The position numbers and the translations under genes are program-made. The notes under the pieces are model-generated. The model searched no databases. It had not been told where the DNA came from and worked only from the letters and a program-made list of their open reading frames with translations. DNA of 64,000 nucleotides from Straminergon stramineum (Eukaryota; Streptophyta; Bryopsida; Hypnales; Calliergonaceae): positions 26,152,547-26,216,546 of the forward strand of contig OY987263.1 of NCBI GenBank assembly GCA_963920665.1, written 5' to 3'. How positions within the stretch are numbered: position 1 is the stretch's first letter; every line of letters begins with the position of its first letter. Below are positions 60,855-64,000 of the stretch, piece by piece.

Positions 60855-61799
60855 TCATTTCTCAACTGCGTCGAGCCGTCGATCAGCAATCTCGGCAGCC
60901 AAGGCTCTCAGAAATGCAGAGTAGGGCGATGCGGTGAGCACATACACGCCAGAGTTCCCAATCAATGAAGGGAAACTCTCAGCCACGGTCTTCATTTCCT
61001 GGACGAGTGCCCACAAAGAAGCTTTCCAAAGAGTCATGTTCAAGATATCCCTTGGTAACAGCTCATTAGCTGGTGGAAGGACTTGAACAATGTCAGCCGT
61101 GTTCAGTAACACGCTGCAAACCTTCTCTTTGTCTTTGAGATTTTTGATCAGAAGACTAGGCCCTTTCGTGCACAGAAACTCAAGGCACAGCGAGTGGGAA
61201 AGATCACCATCAGTCTTACTGAAATATTCTTCTCCGGATCTCGTAGTGGATGTGTCTCCTTTTGAACCTAACAACCATAATTGCAGTTCAAAAATATATA
61301 ATGTTCATCAGTTTCTTTTGAGGGAGCACTGAGCTTTAATTATCTGTACACAGAATTAAATTTGGGTCGAGTTTCTCAACAACGGATAATTATAAGTTTC
61401 TGAAAATTTGACAAAGACAGTAATTGTGTGTTCAAGCACCGTGAATAGAAATAACTACGGAGTGATACCTTGTGCCAGAATCTTCATGGCAGCGTGGTCA
61501 GAGCCCCAGTCCCTCGCAGTCTGCTGATACCCTAGCTCTTCGTCCTGGTCTGGCTCGGTGATTTCCAAAGAGCTCCCGTGCATGCTCTTTCCTAGAACGA
61601 AGTTCTTGTTGTCCTTCCCAACGTCATAGCCACCGTCTAGACCGCTTTCAAGGCGTGGAAGACCGGTCTTCAAATAATCGTGGGTAATCTCATCAGGAAG
61701 AGCCTCTGACTTGACAACAGTCGGGGGTAGAGACCTTCTCACCGACACTTTCGGCTGTGTCTGGCGCCGCGTAGCTGCATCTTCTGCAGTGCTCGCCAT
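60855..61799 (-). CDS. Intact two-exon gene of unknown function (247 residues)
   Basis: Exon 1 is 61,799-61,469, starting MASTAEDAATRRQTQPKVSV. Exon 2 is 61,267-60,855, ending RRLDAVEK and TGA. The intron begins GTATCAC and ends TTAG; phases match (331 and 413 nt, together 248 codons). The protein has no signal peptide or membrane segment that I can see. The N-terminal third is polar and probably disordered, and the C-terminal half has hydrophobic helices (KVCSVLLNTADIVQVLPPAN; ALVQEMKTVAESFPSLIGNS). I do not recognise the family. Codon use and CpG content set it apart from the transposon DNA, and it has no internal stops, which makes it the best candidate for a working host gene in the window. 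Confidence 0.65.
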
Positions 61800-62197
61800 T
61801 TCCACTCAAAAAGCCACTGCAAAATATCAGGAACCTCGCGCTATCGGAAGCAAAAGATACAGTCAAAATCAAGAACCTTGCGCAATGGGACGCGAAAAGA
61901 TACAGTCAGAATCAGGAACCTGCTTGCGGATCGGAAGCAGCTTCGTTCAAACGTTCCAGGCAAGCTACGCGAACGAGGTAGCTCTGGAGCGAGAACGGTG
62001 GGGGCTACGTCCCGAGAGCAGAGAAATGCGCAAGAACTAGAGAGAGTGAGAGAGCGAGCGAGGAGAGCGCTCGATATTTTGAGGTGAATGTCTGGATTGT
62101 AACGCTTTCGTATAGAGAAAATGCGAGCACACAGCCGGACTAACGGATGGCCGATTGCTCCAGAATACATGCAGAGGTTACCTGAATTCCGTGTGCA
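61800..62197 (-). promoter_or_regulatory. CpG-richer 5' region of the unknown gene
   Basis: GC-rich DNA directly upstream of the minus-strand ATG at 61,799, with GAGAGCGAGCGAGG-type repeats near 62,045-62,065. A direct repeat (AGATACAGTCA(A/G)AATCA(A/G)GAACC) occurs at 61,856 and 61,900. It probably holds the 5' untranslated region and promoter; no TATA box is obvious. Confidence 0.4.
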
Positions 62198-62893
62198 TCA
62201 ACGAATCCCCTGAAACTTACTTGACCCTTCTACAAAAACCACTGTACAAAACCACTGGCTGCTCTGATCCAATCCGACTGATTCCTGTAAGTTCTTAATA
62301 TAAGAGAACGGATTCTCCAGGACTTTCGCACTCACCTCCAGGTCACATATTCTAAAGTAAAACGTACGTAAGTGCTGGTGCTGTGTGACTTTCTCGAGCA
62401 CCATCCACAAGTCGAGAACTTCCTGCATTCAATATTATGGGGTGACCGCGAGGCTGGAGAGAGCTGAGCCCCGTCGTCAGCAACATTGAATTGAACTCCA
62501 GGAAGCGGAGTCTCCAAAAGTTCCATCAGGAATTGGTCCCTCCGGCCTGGACGGACCAGCACGGCTGCACCCGAGCCCGTTGCATCAAATTCAAGCCAGA
62601 TCGACATTTGGATGTGAGTATACGACCTTCACTCATGCTATATATCTGTGCTCACAATTAAAGCAGTCCTGACAAGCCATGAAATCATAATCTGGATGAA
62701 ATGTAACGTAAGCGAAGATCGCAATTCTCTGTGCTTCGAGAATAAATTCTAAGCGAAGGTCACAGTGAATCGAATTCCAGGTAGCTAGCCTGCTAACGTA
62801 CTCCATCATGACACGGACGAAAGCATTCCACACTTGGTCTCTGAAATGCAAGTGAGTGAGAGCGAGAAAATCAATGCTCGTCCATGCCAGCAC
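62198..62893 (-). other. Possible exons of another unknown gene
   Basis: Three protein-like stretches lie on the minus strand. One follows a TTGCATTTCAG acceptor at about 62,841 (DQVWNAFVRVMMEYVSRLAT). One begins at ATG 62,607 (MSIWLEFDATGSGAAVLVRP). One follows an AATGCAG acceptor at about 62,428 (EVLDLWMVLEKVTQHQHLRT) and ends at a GTGAGT donor near 62,335. Frames between them do not join without introns, one of which would have to be very short. I cannot name a family, and it may be a decayed gene. Confidence 0.35.
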
Positions 62894-62899
62894 AGTATG

Positions 62900-64000
62900 T
62901 GTGAACAGCGATTTGTGTGTGCTCCATCAATCTTGAAGGAAACATGTATGTGCGTTGGATTGATAGCCACTAAAAAACTGCAGAATTGTGGGGTTTTTCA
63001 ACGCAGTTTTGTGCTTTCTAACAAAAACACATCATATTGGTGAACGAGAATTTCTTCTAGTGGAGTCTATGTAAAAATTAGGCTATGTAAAAACATTATG
63101 TAATAGGAAATTTTATTAATAAGTTAGCCTTGACAAATAGAGGCTATATAAATTTTCCATTGTACGATGAGTACAGATGTGGTCAAATAATTTCATATTG
63201 ATGATGAAATGAACACAGTCAAAAAATATTCAATGAAGGGTAGTTGATCACTCTATGATAGTTCTACATATTATATAAAATTTCCCCCCTTTGAATTAAA
63301 TGGACCCTATCTTTTAATTCACCTAGTTTTTTAAAAATCAATAGTAATCTCCTTTAGAAGTGATGATCAATCCCTTAATAAATGTCCTTTTATATTTATT
63401 TTGTATTCTTTAAATTATTTGTGTTACTAATGTTTAATATCAAGTGTAACATGTGATATCAATTTTTGCATTATTATATTTTTTCTAAAATTAGTTTGGA
63501 TTACAAAAATAATATGCCAATTTTTTTTTAATTATATAAAATTATAAACAAAAGTGAAAGGTGAAAGTGAAAGCTTTTTAAGCATCATGCCACTTATTTC
63601 ACCACCATCATAAACAAGGTCATTAGGGCTTCCTTCCATGCTTGGGTCGGTCTGACAGTAAATAGTCAGTGACTTCATTACCACTGAAATTTGCAAAGCA
63701 CTTCCATGTGCACCGGTAGAGACGGACCCCCATCAATTTGTATATTCAAATATACCTTTCTCCTAATCCATACACCTAAATTTAGACGCAACAAAGAAAG
63801 AAGCCAACGAAAGGTGCCACCAATGAATAGTGGAACTCAATGTCCTACTTCTCTGCTCACCCTCTTCCGGTGAAGTTTGGGACCTCAATCCTTGTCATTT
63901 TTCTAATTTCACTAGAACCAATCATACATGGAAGCCCACCCTTATTTGTTGGACAAATGATACATTCTTTCTCAGTTGACCAAAGCATTTGGAAATCAAT
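62900..64000. other. No recognisable gene
   Basis: AT-rich sequence to the end of the window with short frames only; no element boundaries identified. Confidence 0.5.

Overview
The window is eukaryotic nuclear DNA, AT-rich and gene-poor, from a land plant. The evidence is GT-AG introns with plant-type splice sites, MULE, CACTA and pogo-type DNA transposons, many MITEs, a tRNA-derived SINE, and relics of a plant P58IPK/DNAJC3-type co-chaperone gene. The spelling of the MULE transposase and the number of old transposons suggest a seedless plant (bryophyte, lycophyte or fern), but the sequence alone does not fix the lineage. Most open frames in the window are chance; few genes look intact.

Layout. 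1-2.15 kb: low-information repeats that recur at 14.2-14.8 and 18.3-18.8 kb. 2.16-12.3 kb: copy A of a large segmental duplication; copy B lies at 46.28-60.2 kb in the same orientation. Comparing the copies exposes individual insertions with their empty sites: a tRNA-Arg-derived SINE in A, a 2.9 kb CACTA element and a 383 bp MITE in B, and a family of elements flanked by TTAA. 12.3-19 kb: MITEs, two LINE tails and an LTR-like GC-rich block. 21.4-42.6 kb: a decayed P58IPK/DnaJ gene, one intron of which holds an 18.7 kb MULE (22,468-41,170) with inverted ends and a 10 bp target duplication. 42.9-45.5 kb: a decayed pogo/Tigger-type transposase gene. 60.8-62.9 kb: a more CpG-rich island with one intact two-exon gene of unknown function and possible exons of another.

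Main discovery. The giant MULE carries two divergent genes around a shared 0.7 kb intergenic region. On the minus strand is a MULE transposase with a DDE region, a CxxH and a SWIM zinc finger. On the plus strand is a gene of about 12 exons encoding roughly 1,165 residues, with a ParB-like motif in the middle and, at the C-terminus, a permuted (beta-class) amino-methyltransferase-like domain. Both genes are broken. Most of the disabling changes are consistent with C-to-T or G-to-A transitions, as expected from deamination of methylated cytosine. The methyltransferase gene's largest intron holds a tandem array of roughly 0.7 kb units joined at long GGATCC-centred palindromes. A transposon-borne ParB/methyltransferase partner in a plant MULE is, as far as I can tell from sequence, unusual and deserves follow-up.
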